A stretch of 64,000 nt of DNA from Callorhinus ursinus (Eukaryota > Chordata > Mammalia > Carnivora > Otariidae), in NCBI RefSeq assembly GCF_003265705.1, contig NW_020312827.1, positions 20,051,352 through 20,115,351 of the forward strand, given 5' to 3'. Made by a program: the position numbers and the translations under genes. Of the stretch, positions 35,106-46,890 are shown one piece after another (the first letter of the stretch is position 1; every line of letters starts with the position of its first letter). Under the pieces are notes generated by a model that saw only the letters and a list, made by a program, of their open reading frames with translations, was not told the origin of the DNA and did no database searches.

Positions 35106-36335
35106 CCAATTGCCCCAAGGAAGGTTGCCCTTCTACAAATTATAGCCAAAGTATTTTCAACTGCTTCCAGGGATAGGCACACAGGCCAAGAATAAGGAAG
35201 CCATTGTTCAATACTTGTTTGATCAAAGTAGACTTCCATAGATCCATAGTTAAACAGTATTCCTGAAAGCAAGGCTTTCCTGAAAACTCTGAAAGCTGGA
35301 TTTTACATGATACAAAACGAAGCATGAAGATGTGACCACAGAGTAAATGCAGAGCAGGAAGGAGCTAAGATATGATATAAAGAAAGTTTCTCCCCATAAG
35401 TGAAGGGAAATCCCCTCCCAGCTCAAAGACGGGATGTGGGCTGGAGGACCCAAGAGAGGTTTAGCAGAAACAAGACAAGGGTTAAAGGCTGCTTCTGTTT
35501 TCAACTGGGCTCTGCATCCCTGGTGTTTGGCCTAGAGCAGGGAAGCATGCCAACCTGAGGCAGCAGAGGTGGAGCTGAAGGAAGGTGTGATAGGGTGGGA
35601 CAGAGAGAGGAAGTGGAGGTTCTCCCATGTCTCCATTGGACAACTGTTCGTGGCTTTCAGCAGATTCACTAGTGTCCACACACCCCAGAGAGGGATAAAT
35701 AAGATGGGTGCTGGGACAAAGAAGCTGTAGAGGTCGATGAAGCTGGATCCTCAGTAGCAACTATCAGGACCTGTCATGGGCCATGGAGGAGCAGTTTCCT
35801 GACCAACAGTGGCCAGCAAGGATCGAGGTGCTCTTGGACTAAGCAGGTATGCTTCTCCCCTCTGTGAGGTTGGGCCAGAGCTTTTCGCAGCCCTCCGTGG
35901 CGCAAAGAGAAAGAAAAGAGAAGGACAGAAGTGAGATAGCAAAGCCTGAAATATGAAGCCCCGCTCCAGGGTGAGGAAGCTTCAAACGGGGCAGTGGCTG
36001 AAATAATAATGCTGGCATTTGACTGCAAATGCAAGCAAATTGAACAGAATTTTCTAGGACGCCATAAAACAAGTTGTGCTCTAGGCAACATGATGGAACC
36101 TGAGAACAAAATGGAGTTGATTCATAGAAAACGAAAAAGTCACAGTTCTGTGTCCCTGAGGGGTGATGCGTGAATTCATACCTGATCCACTATGTTTATT
36201 TTTGTTAAATCGTCTTGTTCCCCCTCAAGCTGAAGGCAATATGGCAAAACACTTTGACCAACTACAGGAAAGAGTATCTTAAGTAGGATCTCCCGATGTC
36301 AGATATGAAAGCATTCCTCATGGTAATGTGAGATT
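35106..36335. other. Less AT-rich stretch, no recognised gene
   Basis: Several overlapping minus-strand frames (up to 111 codons) occur at 35482-36109. None has a domain I know. One donor-like 'gcaggtatgc' lies at 35842-35851 without a matching exon model. Confidence 0.4.
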
Positions 36336-36339
36336 GGCG

Positions 36340-36550
36340 CAGTTGTTATAAACACAAGCTTCAGCGTCAAACAGACTTGGGTGCTGTGCGCCAGCCACAG
36401 GGCCTCGGACTGCTTACCTAGATGTCCTGCCTCAGCTTCCTCCCTTATGGAACACGAATAACCTGTACTTCACAAAGTTGCTGTCAGCTGAATGAGGACG
36501 TGTATGTAACACACTTACCACAGGACCTGGCCCATGATAAATGTTCAAAA
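36340..36550 (+). repeat. MIR SINE, sense
   Basis: 'caaacagacttgggtgctgt', 'gcctcagcttcctcccttat', 'cttcacaaagttgctgtcag' and 'accacaggacctggcccatg' cover MIR nearly end to end. Confidence 0.8.
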
Positions 36551-37057
36551 GAGGATCGCTGGGGCCAGGTCAGCCCCCACATTTTTGGAGGAGATACTGA
36601 GCCAACAGGTTCAGTGGTTCACCAAAAAATAACATCCAATATTAAAAACATTAATTATATTATTCAGGTTTATACAGAGTATTCATTTTCAGAAAGTAGG
36701 TCAGAGTCCTATGTCATAATTGTTTGTTTTATTTTTACTGTCAGGACCCCCCCTAGGGGCAGGAAATCCAATTCATAACCAATAACTGGCAAAGAGAGGC
36801 AACGATAGCATACATATCCCATGGACGTGTTTCAAGTTTAAGGCCAAGGTAGAGCTATAAGACTGTATTTGCTATAGAAAGATTTCTTTGAAAAATGAAC
36901 AAACAAAAAAGTACTATCATTGAAATTCTGGAAGTTTTCCTATTGATTACACCAAGTATGAATGAGCTGAACATTCAAGGCCAAATTAGTCTTCAGTCCT
37001 TGGCAAAAACTGTATGTTCTCAGAGGTACAGCTTAAACAGTGGTAGAGAGTGCAAGT
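36551..37057. other. No recognised gene
   Basis: Unassigned sequence. Confidence 0.45.
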
Positions 37058-37255
37058 AGTAAGAGCTAACATGTATTACCAAGCATCTTCCATGTGACAG
37101 AACTGTGGGAAGCATTGCACCACACATCAGCTCATTTTATACTTAAAACAACACTATACCTGTCCTGTTACCATGTCCATTTTCAGATGAGAAGGCTCTG
37201 AGAGGGAGCCAACTTACACAGCTGATGAGAAGCCAGGATTTCAACCAGGAACTCA
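37058..37255 (-). repeat. MIR SINE, antisense
   Basis: 'cagctcattttatacttaaa', 'catgtccattttcagatgag' and 'aacttacacagctgatgaga' with 'ggatttcaacc' is MIR read backwards over most of its length. Confidence 0.85.
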
Positions 37256-37383
37256 CTCAGAGCTAGTTTTGATTTCCTTTTTGTTCAGCTCCTAGGCAAT
37301 CTTCTCTATAATTCCCAAGTGCTGAAAATAATGACAGTCCCCTTGCCATCTCCTTCAAAATATTTGTTTATCAGAAGCATTCT

Positions 37384-37548
37384 GGGGGCACCCGGGTACC
37401 TCAGTCAGTTGAGCACCCGACTCTTGGTTTTGGCTCAGGTCATGACCTCGGGGTCATGAGATCAAGCCCCCATGTCAGGCTCCATGCTGGGCGTGGAACC
37501 TGCATGCTATCTCTCTCTCTCTCAAATAAATAAATATTTTTTTTAAAA
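37384..37548 (+). mobile_element. SINEC, sense, older subtype
   Basis: 'gggcacccgggtacctcagt', 'ttgagcacccgactcttgg', 'cggggtcatgagatcaagcc', short CT run and A-rich tail. The flanking 'aagcattct' (37375-37383, 37550-37558) is the TSD core. This is the 'gactcttggttttggctcag' subtype, with a shorter middle than the other sense copies. Confidence 0.92.
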
Positions 37549-37847
37549 AAAGCATTCTCTTTCCTCCTTTTTCGAGGTATCATTTATTTGTTTTATTAAT
37601 GCTTATTGCTGGATGGACAAAGATGAACTATAATCACCTCTAAGTGGTAAAAACATGTCCACCCTCGTCCATGGTGACCATGAAGCCCAACCTCCCTGAC
37701 AAGTAGTCTGGCCACAGTTGCACAGCCTGGAAATAGCAATGGAGCTAGGAACCCAAGCTGTCACTCTGCCGTCAAAGTCTTCACACTTGACCACCGTTTC
37801 TTGGTTGTATTTGTAGCCATGGCAGCAGCAGCAATAAGAGAAACTCA

Positions 37848-37965
37848 TCTGATGTGATGAGCACTGTGTGGTATATGCAACTGATGAATTCTTCAACATT
37901 ACATCTGAAACTAATGATGTACTACTATATGCTGGTAACTAAATTTAAATTTAAAAAGAAAAAAG
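37848..37965 (+). mobile_element. Very short 5'-truncated carnivore L1 (3' end only)
   Basis: 'tctgatgtgatgagcactgt', 'catctgaaactaatgatgta' and 'gctggtaactaaatttaaat' are the terminal ~115 bases of carnivore L1. The TSD 'agagaaactca' (37837-37847, 37966-37976) is exact. Confidence 0.88.
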
Positions 37966-37971
37966 AGAGAA

Positions 37972-38018
37972 ACTCACATTCAATGTGAGTTGAATGTCAG
38001 AGAAACTCTGACATTCAA
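37972..38018. repeat. Two adjacent perfect hairpins
   Basis: Hairpin 1: 9-bp arms 37972-37980 and 37982-37990, 1-base spacer. Hairpin 2: 13-bp arms 37990-38002 and 38006-38018, spacer AAA. They begin inside the 3' TSD of the small L1. 'gagaaactc' and 'acattcaa' occur in both halves, suggesting a local copy-and-invert event. Confidence 0.9.
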
Positions 38019-38019
38019 A

Positions 38020-38110
38020 CCTAACTCTGGAGTCTTTGGCAAATCGATTGCTCTGAAATCTCTGTTTGCTCATCGGCAAAATGGGACTTAAAACCCCTGC
38101 AAACTTCACA
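38020..38110 (+). repeat. MIR relic, sense
   Basis: 'tttggcaaatcgattgctct' and 'gctcatcggcaaaatgggac' are MIR core and right flank. Confidence 0.6.
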
Positions 38111-38755
38111 AAGATTCAGTGTGGAATGTTTGTGAAATGCCATGGCGTGGAAAGGATGGATTGTCCCAAAGGCCAAAATACCAAACCCATTAAGATGGGT
38201 TGCCAAACAGACGTTGGTGAGGAATGATGTTATCTCCTGATGCAAAAATTTAGTTCCAAAATAAATGGCAAGATTAAAATAAGAGATTGTTGGCTAAGAG
38301 TCTCTATATTAAATGTGCAATTGACCTGGTTCTTGAAGTGCTCTTAAAACATCATTTCCCTTGGTTCCAGATACTGGAAAATATTCTTCAAGGTGACAAA
38401 GTGCAGGTAACGATGCCAGTCCCCTTTCTATTCCTCAGAGCCTTTGTTTTTCATTTTCTCTCTTCCTCATGAAGTCATTTTTCTTCTTTTCTCCATTTGC
38501 TCTCAGTTGTTGGATGATGAGCTTTTGTCAACGATGACCTCCAACCACCTATTAGTAGTAAAAACAAGATCCCTCTTCTCCACAATGATTCAACCTCTCA
38601 TCCTCCAGAACATTTTCCTCTCGGCATCTTTCAAGTGTCCCTACCTTCCTCAGGTTGGATATCTGTAACTCTCGGGTTGAGGTTGAATGGAAAGAAATTA
38701 ATCAGAGCCCTAGACACTTTAAAACTGGAAGAATTCTTAGCTCTCACCAGTCTTA
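38111..38755. other. No recognised gene
   Basis: Pyrimidine-rich in 38430-38650 on the + strand; chance frames only. Confidence 0.45.
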
Positions 38756-38759
38756 CCAT

Positions 38760-38880
38760 TCAGCTGGCAGTGAATTTTTAACAGGTACTAAGCTAGGGGT
38801 TTCATGACATTAACTCATTTAATTTCATATAATCCTCACAAAAATTTTAGAGAAAATGAAACAAAACGTGGAGATGCTAT
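38760..38880 (-). repeat. MIR relic, antisense
   Basis: 'acattaactcatttaatttc' followed by 'atataatcctcacaaaaat' is the antisense MIR left part. Confidence 0.6.
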
Positions 38881-40034
38881 TTGCTTGCCAAATCGCTGAG
38901 CAGTAGCGACAGTACACCGACATTGAAGGCCTTTCTGTCCCAGGTCAGGGAACCAATTTGTGCAAATTCAGACCAATGATGGTACACTGTCCATAAAATC
39001 CACAGCACATTGCCCAGAACAATGAACCAACAACAAGCTGAAAATCAAATTAACATGAATACTAAATGCCAAGAGTAATATTCTTCAAAAAGAAAATTCT
39101 AATGAAATGAAAAAAGAGCCAAAACAATCCTTTTGTTGTATATGGTTTACATGATGGTTGTACTTCATTTCTGACAGTGAAGGGTGGTAAGAAATGTTTC
39201 CCTCCAGATTTCCTGAAAAAAAGAATTCACCCAAAGTTGGATGTTCTTGTTTCAATGGTGCGAAAGATGAAATCGAGAACAGAGACTGATAAATAATTTA
39301 TGAACAAGACTGCTTCACTGATCAGATTGGGTGATGAAAACTTTGAAAACCCAGGAGGAACATTCTTAACAGAAATTATTGCACTTCTCTTGGGTTGTAG
39401 GCGTCTTTTTCCCCCCCTGCTATTAGTTTGATTTTGGCTTGACAGTCACCAGTGTGCAGAAATGTAGCAGCAAACACAATGAAAAGCCTTTCCACATGAT
39501 TATTTTCGAAAGTAATAAGACATGTGTGACCTGGAAAATCAGCCCTTCCAATGCGTCAGGTAAGGAGCGTGGATGATTGTATTTTTAAAAAAAAAAACTG
39601 CCTCCAGCTTCTCACCACCGAGGAGCTCAGAAGCAAAACTCCAGGAGTCTAGGGTGGACGTTTGCTGCCATCTACTGGTCAATAATGGAAGAACATATGT
39701 TTCTGAATTCTCTCAAAAACAGGATTGGAAGTTGGGGTTTGGGGAACATATTCTTTTTATTAGCTAAGAAATTCCCAGTGGAGAGGAATTTCTATCACCA
39801 GTCACGGAGCCATATGTAACTTGTGCTAAAGAATGTATTAATAGCAGCCCTCACCTATAATCTAGGGATTCTACATATGAGAAGAGATGCCACTCTCCAC
39901 TTATTTCTTCAGCCATAGGATGTCTGAATGGGTCTCAATTCACATTCATCCTATTGAAGCTTCAAACTGGGGAGAAGAACCCTAATAGTTTGGCTACTTT
40001 GATGGACTTTGGTTGTCAGAGCAAACTAACAATT
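38881..40034. other. No recognised gene; A11 run at about 39587-39597
   Basis: No repeat is named with confidence. I found no retrocopy or reading frame associated with the A run. Confidence 0.45.
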
Positions 40035-40245
40035 ACTACCTGAATTACTTAACCCCTTTGAACATTATCTTCCTTTTACAGAAAGTGAGAAATAATCATA
40101 GTCGCTGCTTAGTGGCATTGCTCATCTTTTATTCAATGTTTATTTATTGAGATGCTGGCATGAGGATTAAATGTGAGAATATGCATGAAGTTCCTTGCAA
40201 AATGCCTGACACACAAGCTCTCAATAAAGGCCAGCTATTACCCCT
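40035..40245 (+). repeat. MIR SINE, sense
   Basis: 'gaattacttaacccctttga', 'gcatgaggattaaatgtgag' and 'aaaatgcctgacacacaagc' with 'tctcaataaag' fit MIR to its 3' end. Confidence 0.75.
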
Positions 40246-41114
40246 TTTTAACATTATCATTGCTTACTCTCCTTCATGTGGGAGTGATTAACAACACTAG
40301 TTCATGGTATTGAAGGGGGAAACTACTCAGAACAAACCTCCTGGGTCATAAGCTTCTCTGAGAAATTAGAGATCCACATTTTTATGCCTCAAGGAAGACC
40401 ATGACAAGAAGGAAGCATGGCACCTCCAAAAGAGGTGCCAAAAGCTGGCTGCAGAGATCAGAAACTTCCTGCGCTGACTTGGTCCAGATGAAGAGTAGAA
40501 TATATGCCAATCCCAGTCCAATTATCATAGCAACCTGAAAGATGGTGAAATGATTTTCTAAGGCCAAGGAGTTTGAAAGAATGAGTGTATGTGGAGATTT
40601 TAAATGATGATACTCAGATCATTTCATTTAGTTCCCCATATGTGTTTTATAAGCAACACTTACGATTTGGGCAGATACGCAGATCCAGCGAAAACGAGAG
40701 TTATGTTCTCAGGAGGGAGAGGGTAAATAGAAATAGAAAAAGGACCACTTTCTACCTTTGTCAACAGATGATATCCATAAGCACGTGATAGTCTTAAGCA
40801 ATTACTTTCTTAGGCTTATCGTCATCACCATTAAGATTTGGGGAAATAATCATGCCATATGCATAAGGCTTCTGACATGCTCACTATAAATATCTTTTAA
40901 CAAGCTTCATGAATTTGTTGAAAAGGGTAACAATTGTGCGATGCTATGTTCACAAAGTTTAATCCTGAATCTATAGCAAGTCCCTACTTCTTAAGCATTT
41001 CATTTAAATCAGAGATCACTTTATTGTTCAGAAAGTTAAGGGGTGGAGAGAAAAAAAGCAGTGCGACACAAAATGGCATACAGCGGGAGACGCCTGTAAC
41101 AAAGTCTGTTTAAA
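40246..41114. other. No recognised gene
   Basis: It contains a 61-codon minus-strand frame (40382-40567) with one hydrophobic stretch, and a 9-bp hairpin (40418-40426 / 40432-40440). Neither is convincing as a gene. Confidence 0.45.
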
Positions 41115-41350
41115 GGACAGATTCTGAAACTGGGCTGCCGGGGTTCGGGTCCCAGCTCTGCCATATACTGGATGCACAAACTGTGGGCAGGCTACAAAAT
41201 GTCTCTGTTCCCATATTTCCTCACCTGTAAAGTAAGGGTACAAACAGTGCCTCGTTTATGGAGCTGTCTTGAGGATTAAGTGAATTTAATATATGCAAAT
41301 CCCTCAGAACAATGCCTGATGTGTAGTAAGCACCATGGGTTAGTTATTAT
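41115..41350 (+). repeat. MIR SINE, sense, near full length
   Basis: 'cggggttcgggtcccagctc', 'tatttcctcacctgtaaagt', 'ggagctgtcttgaggattaa' and 'gaacaatgcctgatgtgtag' cover the MIR consensus order. Confidence 0.85.
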
Positions 41351-42410
41351 CACAGAAGCAAAGAACATTTGGAATAAACAGTTTTACAAGAGAAGGAAGA
41401 GAAGAGAAGAGGAAGGATGCAGAGGGGACGGGACAGGAGGGAGAAATTGGTCCTTTAGAATTTTTCTTTATGCTGGTGATTTCCAGAGATTTTTTTTTAA
41501 GCAGAATTATGTTCCAAAAATAAAATCATACTGAGTCCAAATATATAAAAGATGAAAGCAGAACTCAGCTGGCTGGAGTGGGTGGTAGCCAGGCCATCCG
41601 GACATCCCTTGAAGGACTCTTGAGACTCCACGGATGAACGAAGGGAAGCCCCAGAAAACAAAAAAACAGTGAGAAAATCATTGATTTTGCTATTTGTGTT
41701 TCACAGCTTTTTGGGGGAATAGGCTTGATCGGAGCACATAGAACAAGAAACACCAATGGAGAAATCTGTAGGACCTCTCCTGGTGCCCAGGCCAGCATCC
41801 CACTGCAGGAACCGGTTCTTAGATCGTGTGTGCTGAAAAAACTACATCCAGACAGCACTGTGAGCTCCAAGGAGGTTGTAAGGCTAAGTTCCCCTACTCT
41901 AGAACTCTGTTTAGTTATCAGCTGTTCATCTCATGGATCCCCATAGCACCAGAGGGGAATGAGACATATGCAAGGTTATTGAACATTTCATGATGAAGCC
42001 AATCAACCCAATCCAGGCAGTTAGGACACTGTCCACAGGTCTTGGTGTTCAGTGTGCCTCAGCTAATAAAGCCCCAGTTATATGCCAGGAAGTTGCGTCT
42101 GATATCCAACTAACAATACATGTCTCAGGATGACAAGCTCAGTCCCTAATCAATTGTTCTTCCTTATGCCGATTACGGTCTTAAGAAAATGATGCTTCTG
42201 CTTACTCTAGAGTTGTTGGTAGTGGTGATGCCCTCTAAGAAGTCTGGCTTTGAACTTAAGCCAGAAGCATCGATGTTATTTCATCAGCATTTGGCAAAGA
42301 ATTATCTTAGTTTCAGCACTTATATAGTAGCTCCTTTGAATATGCTCATAATATATTAAGTGGTTCTCATGTATGTTTTATTTCTTAAGTTTGTAAGGAT
42401 AAAAAATCTT
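41351..42410. other. No recognised gene
   Basis: Overlapping chance frames on both strands at 41565-41946. Unassigned. Confidence 0.45.
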
Positions 42411-42414
42411 CTTT

Positions 42415-42575
42415 TGCCTCTTTTTATTATTGAAATATAGTTTGGCCTACAATGTTATATTAGCTTCAGGTGTACAACACAGTAAGTCATCAAGTCTGTA
42501 TATTACTCAGCGCTCACCATGGGAAGTATAGTGATCATCTGTCACCATACATCATTTTTTATAATATCTATGGAT
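42415..42575 (-). mobile_element. L1M 3' end, antisense
   Basis: 'tattattgaaatatagtttg', 'aatgttatattagcttcagg' and 'tgtacaacacagtaagtca' are the inverted L1M 3' terminus. Confidence 0.8.
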
Positions 42576-43136
42576 GATGAGTAGGTGTTCATTTTCATAG
42601 TTTGTTCAACATAAGAGAGTACATGGAAGTTTTAGAGTATAGTCCAACCTATATTTCTGTTTTTATTGAGGCCTCAAAAAGTTTTTCTAATTGTACATGT
42701 TCTATTATGTTTCTCGCTTGACATTAATGATGCTTCACTAAAAATTTTCTAATTATTCTTCCTTTTTGATATATCCCAAAGGTCAAATCTTCTTTAAAAA
42801 ATGCTATCTTAGAATAGTTGAGTTTTTTTAGAAAAGACTTCTGTCATCTGCCAGAATGTTTCTATAACACATATGCAAATCCTCAAAAATTATTATTTTC
42901 CAATGCTGATACATCAGTCCAATGGTTTTCTATTTACTACCTAAAAAGGCAAATGGCATATGAAATAATCTTTGAACCCCTCACATAAGAAGATGAGGTA
43001 GAAGAATAAAAATTGGATGGTTGACTGCATAAATGTAACCTTACAAAGAATATACCAGTGATACGAAGTCTAAAATCCCTCCACCATACTCACCATATGC
43101 AGATGTGAATCAATAAGCCTGGGAGAAAAAATATTT
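42576..43136. other. No recognised gene
   Basis: AT-rich, unassigned; part may be further decayed L1. Confidence 0.4.
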
Positions 43137-43145
43137 ACTTTGATT

Positions 43146-43465
43146 CTTTTTGTTTGCTTGTTTTAAGTTTTTATTTAAATTCCAGTTAGTTAACATACGG
43201 TGTAATATTAGTTTCAGGTGTACAATGCAGTGATTCAAGACTTCTATACATCACATGGTACTCATCACAAGTGTGCTCCTTAATCCCCATCACCTATTAA
43301 ACCCATCCCCTTGGTAACCATCAGTTTGTTCTCTATAGTTAAGAGTCTGTTCCTTGGTTTGCCTCTCTCTCTCTCTCTCTCTCATTTTTTCTTACCCTTT
43401 GCTCATTTGTTTTGTTTCTTAAATTCCACATATGAATGAAGTCATATGGTATTTGTCTTCCTCTG
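43146..43465 (-). mobile_element. 5'-truncated carnivore L1, antisense
   Basis: 'aattccagttagttaacata', 'ggtgtaatattagtttcagg' (43199-43218), 'aatccccatcacctattaaa', 'aagagtctgttccttggttt', a CT run, then 'cacatatgaatgaagtcata'. The TSD 'actttgatt' is exact (43137-43145, 43466-43474), giving an insert of about 320 bp. Confidence 0.9.
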
Positions 43466-43474
43466 ACTTTGATT

Positions 43475-44766
43475 GTTGTAGTGATAATTCATCACTTATT
43501 TTGGCTACTAAGCATCAGAATCCCTTTTAAAAGTTTGGGGAATTCCACAGTTTATCATTTTGGGTGGACAGCAAAGACCACCTTTAGAAAATAGAAATGA
43601 CAACTGATTGCTTTCCTAGCATCCCTTCCTCCTAGGATTCAGAAGTTGATGAGCTCTTCCAATCCAAGTCACCCAACCTTGACTTTGACCCTGTGGCTAG
43701 TGATACAAGAGAGCAGGGATGAAGAGCTCTCTCTTTGCTTGTAGCAGCAGGATTGTGGTGGATGCATGGTTGAACATCTGACCCAGAATTAGTAGTCATG
43801 CCAACTCTAGAATCTGGTGGTCAGCAGCAGGAGCAGCAGTTTGCTCAGCAGATATGTTTTGAGCCATGCCTTGTTCAGAAAGTTTATTCTAGGGTTTATT
43901 CTTCTGTTCTCCCAGTAGATCTGTGAGCTACATGATAAACTTAAACTCCATTTTGCTTTGTCTACTAGACTCAGCTTCCCTTGATTACAGCCAAGAACTA
44001 TGAATTAATACCTAAGACCTTTGAACCACAGAGGTTAGCATTTACTTATATATAACCTCAATTTTTCTAAATTGACTTGGTTTTACTTAGCTAACAGCAC
44101 TTAGCTCCTTACATATTAGAACGTAGTCTTCCTTTTTTAAAATACCCCATACACAAATAGCACAATGCCACCTACCTATGATGTGTACTTAATCAAAACT
44201 GGTCAATTGATTGAATAATTGGTAAAGACAAAAAAGAGGAAAATAATTCCCTGCTCTCTCTTTGCCATGTCACTCTGGGGATGTTTCAAGGTCCTTTTCA
44301 AACCATTGGGCAAAAACAGAAGGTAAGGAACTGCTTCAAAATTAGGTTAACTAAGCCCACAATTTGCTATGGCTATCAGTACTCCTCAGAGTTTTCAGAC
44401 TAAAAGTAAAATATTCAAAAAGAAACTAACATAGCAATTTATGTATAGGACAGTGCATTCATAAAAATCAGTTGTTCATACAGAAAGTCTAGATGTCTTT
44501 GATTTTCATCACCAACATAATATTTTCTGAGGCTCCAAATTTGAAAGTGAAAACATTCACACATTAAGTCACTGGAAAGAAACTTCCAAAAGCAGGAGAT
44601 AATCAATGACCACAGCATCTTGCAAAACAGGAAGAGGAGAAGCCCCAGACTACAAAGCTTAATAAAATTAAACTTAGCAAAATATGATTTTAATGATATC
44701 TTCAAATAAAATCATCCATCAAACCTTGAATCAAGAATTGGGGAGTGTTGAAGGGTCTGGTAGGAG
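43475..44766. other. No recognised gene
   Basis: 43560-43980 is mixed-composition sequence that may be an old LTR, but I cannot name it. Confidence 0.4.
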
Positions 44767-44767
44767 G

Positions 44768-45090
44768 TGTTCAACAAGTGTTTGTTCAATAACTGAATAA
44801 ATTGAATTAAATTTCAAAATATTCCATAAATAACCGTGTTAAGGTAAAAGCCAAATCGAGATAAACAATCTTCCATATCCTTCCTGTGAAACTTCACCAG
44901 CCATCTTGTTCCTTTCCATCTGCCATTCACGGTCTTTCTCTCCTCTTCCCATGCCCAGATATTTAGTAGTGTGTGATCTTGCAGTCCCCATGCAAATCCA
45001 AATACTGCAACAGCTATTATCCACTGACTTTGAAACATGTTCCAACCTGTAGATGGTAGATTCTCCAACACTATTTTTAAAGTGTTCTAA
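44768..45090 (+). repeat. Diverged direct repeat, copy A
   Basis: It pairs with copy B at 45439-45756 at an offset near 671 bases. Shared landmarks are 'ccataaata', 'cttccat', 'tttctctcct', 'ttgcagtccc', 'tgcaaatccaaa' and 'ctttgaaaca'. Copy A contains ATGCAAAT (44990-44997), changed to GTGCAAAT in B. Confidence 0.85.
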
Positions 45091-45124
45091 TTTAATCTTT
45101 ACTAATCTCTCCATCCTTCACCCC

Positions 45125-45475
45125 CAGATCATGACAACCATTCTGCACATATGAGACTCAACATGTTTGTTAAGTCCCACTGCCATTCAGCCCCTCAGCT
45201 GGGTGCCTTTGTGCAGTGAACAAACCACACAGCAGTGTGCAGTGGACTTGCTCATTCTCCTCTTAATCCTGCCCTATTTTTCTTTACAATACCGTTTATA
45301 TCATACATACTATATTCTAATTTAGTCACTTCTTATCTGTTTCTCCCACTCAAATAGCAACTTCAAGAGGGGATGGACTGTGTCTCTTTTGTTCATTGCT
45401 ATATCCCTATATTATGGAATAGTCTCTGGCACATGGTAAGTGCTCAATAAATATTGGTTGAATAAATGAATTAAT
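45125..45475 (+). repeat. L2 LINE 3' end, sense
   Basis: 'gatggactgtgtctcttttg', 'tctggcacatggtaagtgct' and 'caataaatattggttgaata' form the L2 terminus. It runs into copy B of the direct repeat. Confidence 0.75.
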
Positions 45476-45756
45476 TACATTATTCTTTAAAATACTCCAT
45501 AAATAATAATGTGGTGTGGGGACGAATACAGACAGTCTTCTATACTTGCCCTTTGAAACTGTCAGCCATTTTGTTCCCTTCCATCTGTCATTCACTCTCT
45601 TTCTCTCCTCCTCCCATCCCCAAATAGTAACAATGTGATGTTGCAGTCCCCGTGCAAATCCAAAAACTGCAATGGTTTTTATCCATTAGCTTTGAAACAG
45701 GTTGCAACTTGTAGAGAATAGATTCTTCAATCTATTTTTATCTGTATTAAAACCAG
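45439..45756 (+). repeat. Diverged direct repeat, copy B
   Basis: Aligned by eye with copy A (44768-45090), roughly three quarters of positions agree, with small indels. Both copies start in an L2-like tail ('gtgctcaataaatattg' in B, 'gtgttcaacaagtgtttg' in A). Confidence 0.85.
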
Positions 45757-46694
45757 TTTACTCTAGCTTTGCTCTGCCTTTCAAAAAGTGATTTGCAAAA
45801 TAAATGTCTCTCTTGTGCTGGGGCTATGGAGCCATAGGTTGAATGGGGGGTGGTCTGTGAAGGCTCAGTTCTGTGAACTAACTGGGTCACAGTGAAGAGA
45901 GTAAGCTCCACCTCCCATAGTCAACCAATGATAAATGTTGCATTTTATTTTCCAAAGCATCAGCTTTCAAGAAAGCAGTTAAACAAGTAAAAATGGATAT
46001 CTCAGCATAAATAATACTTTATCTCCGCTTGTCACTGATACTTGCTGCTGACAAATTGGTATAAATATTTGAGGTGCTAAAAAAATGTGAAGTCATTGTG
46101 CTGAAACCAGTGAATACATTGTTGAAGAGATGAAATGAGTTTGGTCTTAACATGAGGAGAGACACTATCCCATAGAGATGGGGCTTTCCACATCTGTCAT
46201 TATGGTTCCAAACTTCTTTGGAAAAGGGGAAAGAAGAAAAATAGATATGAATGAGACCACAGTTAGAGTCCAAAAGAGATATAAGACATTGGCGTCTTTC
46301 CCCTCTCCCTGGAGCAAATTTCTTCCATATCGCTCATTTGGACTCCTCTTCAAATTAAACATCCCAAAGATAGACTTTATTTTGATTTCATCTAGCTACT
46401 AAAGGTATTGCATTAAGTGTTTGTTAAGAAATAACACCCTATTGCTTTTTAAATAATGTTTTAAAGAATACCTTTTGGTGTTAGTAAGTTGGTTAATATT
46501 AACAGCAAGCTCTAGGTTGTTAAGAACAAAATTAAAGATAATATACAGAGGCAAGTGACATACAGGTTCCTTCCAGCTTCCTTGTTCTTTTGAACTCAGG
46601 ATCTTGGATTTGGCTCCCAGAAGAAACCCTCTGATTTGCAGAATTATATAAGATTCTCTGAGAAGGAGCTCTTGGTAAATAAGAAGATTTGTGG
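45757..46694. other. No recognised gene
   Basis: Overlapping chance frames on both strands; unassigned. Confidence 0.45.
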
Positions 46695-46890
46695 TCAGAA
46701 ACACTTAGGTTCCTGTCCTGCCTCTTGGATAGTATAACTACTTTGTGCCTCTGTTGTCTTATCGGACAAATGGGGGAAAATGATACTACTTTAGGAGTTT
46801 GTTTTAAGAAATAAATAGAATAAAATATTAAAAAGCACAGTACCTAGCACATAGTAAGCATTCAACAAACATTAGCTATTACTGATATTG
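46695..46890 (+). repeat. MIR SINE, sense
   Basis: 'cacttaggttcctgtcctgc', 'gtgcctctgttgtcttatcg' and 'cagtacctagcacatagtaa' with 'gcattcaacaaac' run in MIR order to the 3' end. Confidence 0.85.

Noticed and set aside
35482..36109. Cluster of minus-strand frames and a donor-like site as a possible gene
   Set aside because: The frames overlap in different phases, have no recognised domain, and no acceptor/donor set builds a consistent exon.
39240..39300. Short exon-like segment
   Set aside because: A brief open stretch without flanking splice signals or a recognisable protein match.
44768..45756. CRISPR-like or satellite array
   Set aside because: Only two diverged long copies exist, without regular short repeats and spacers, and the host is a mammal.
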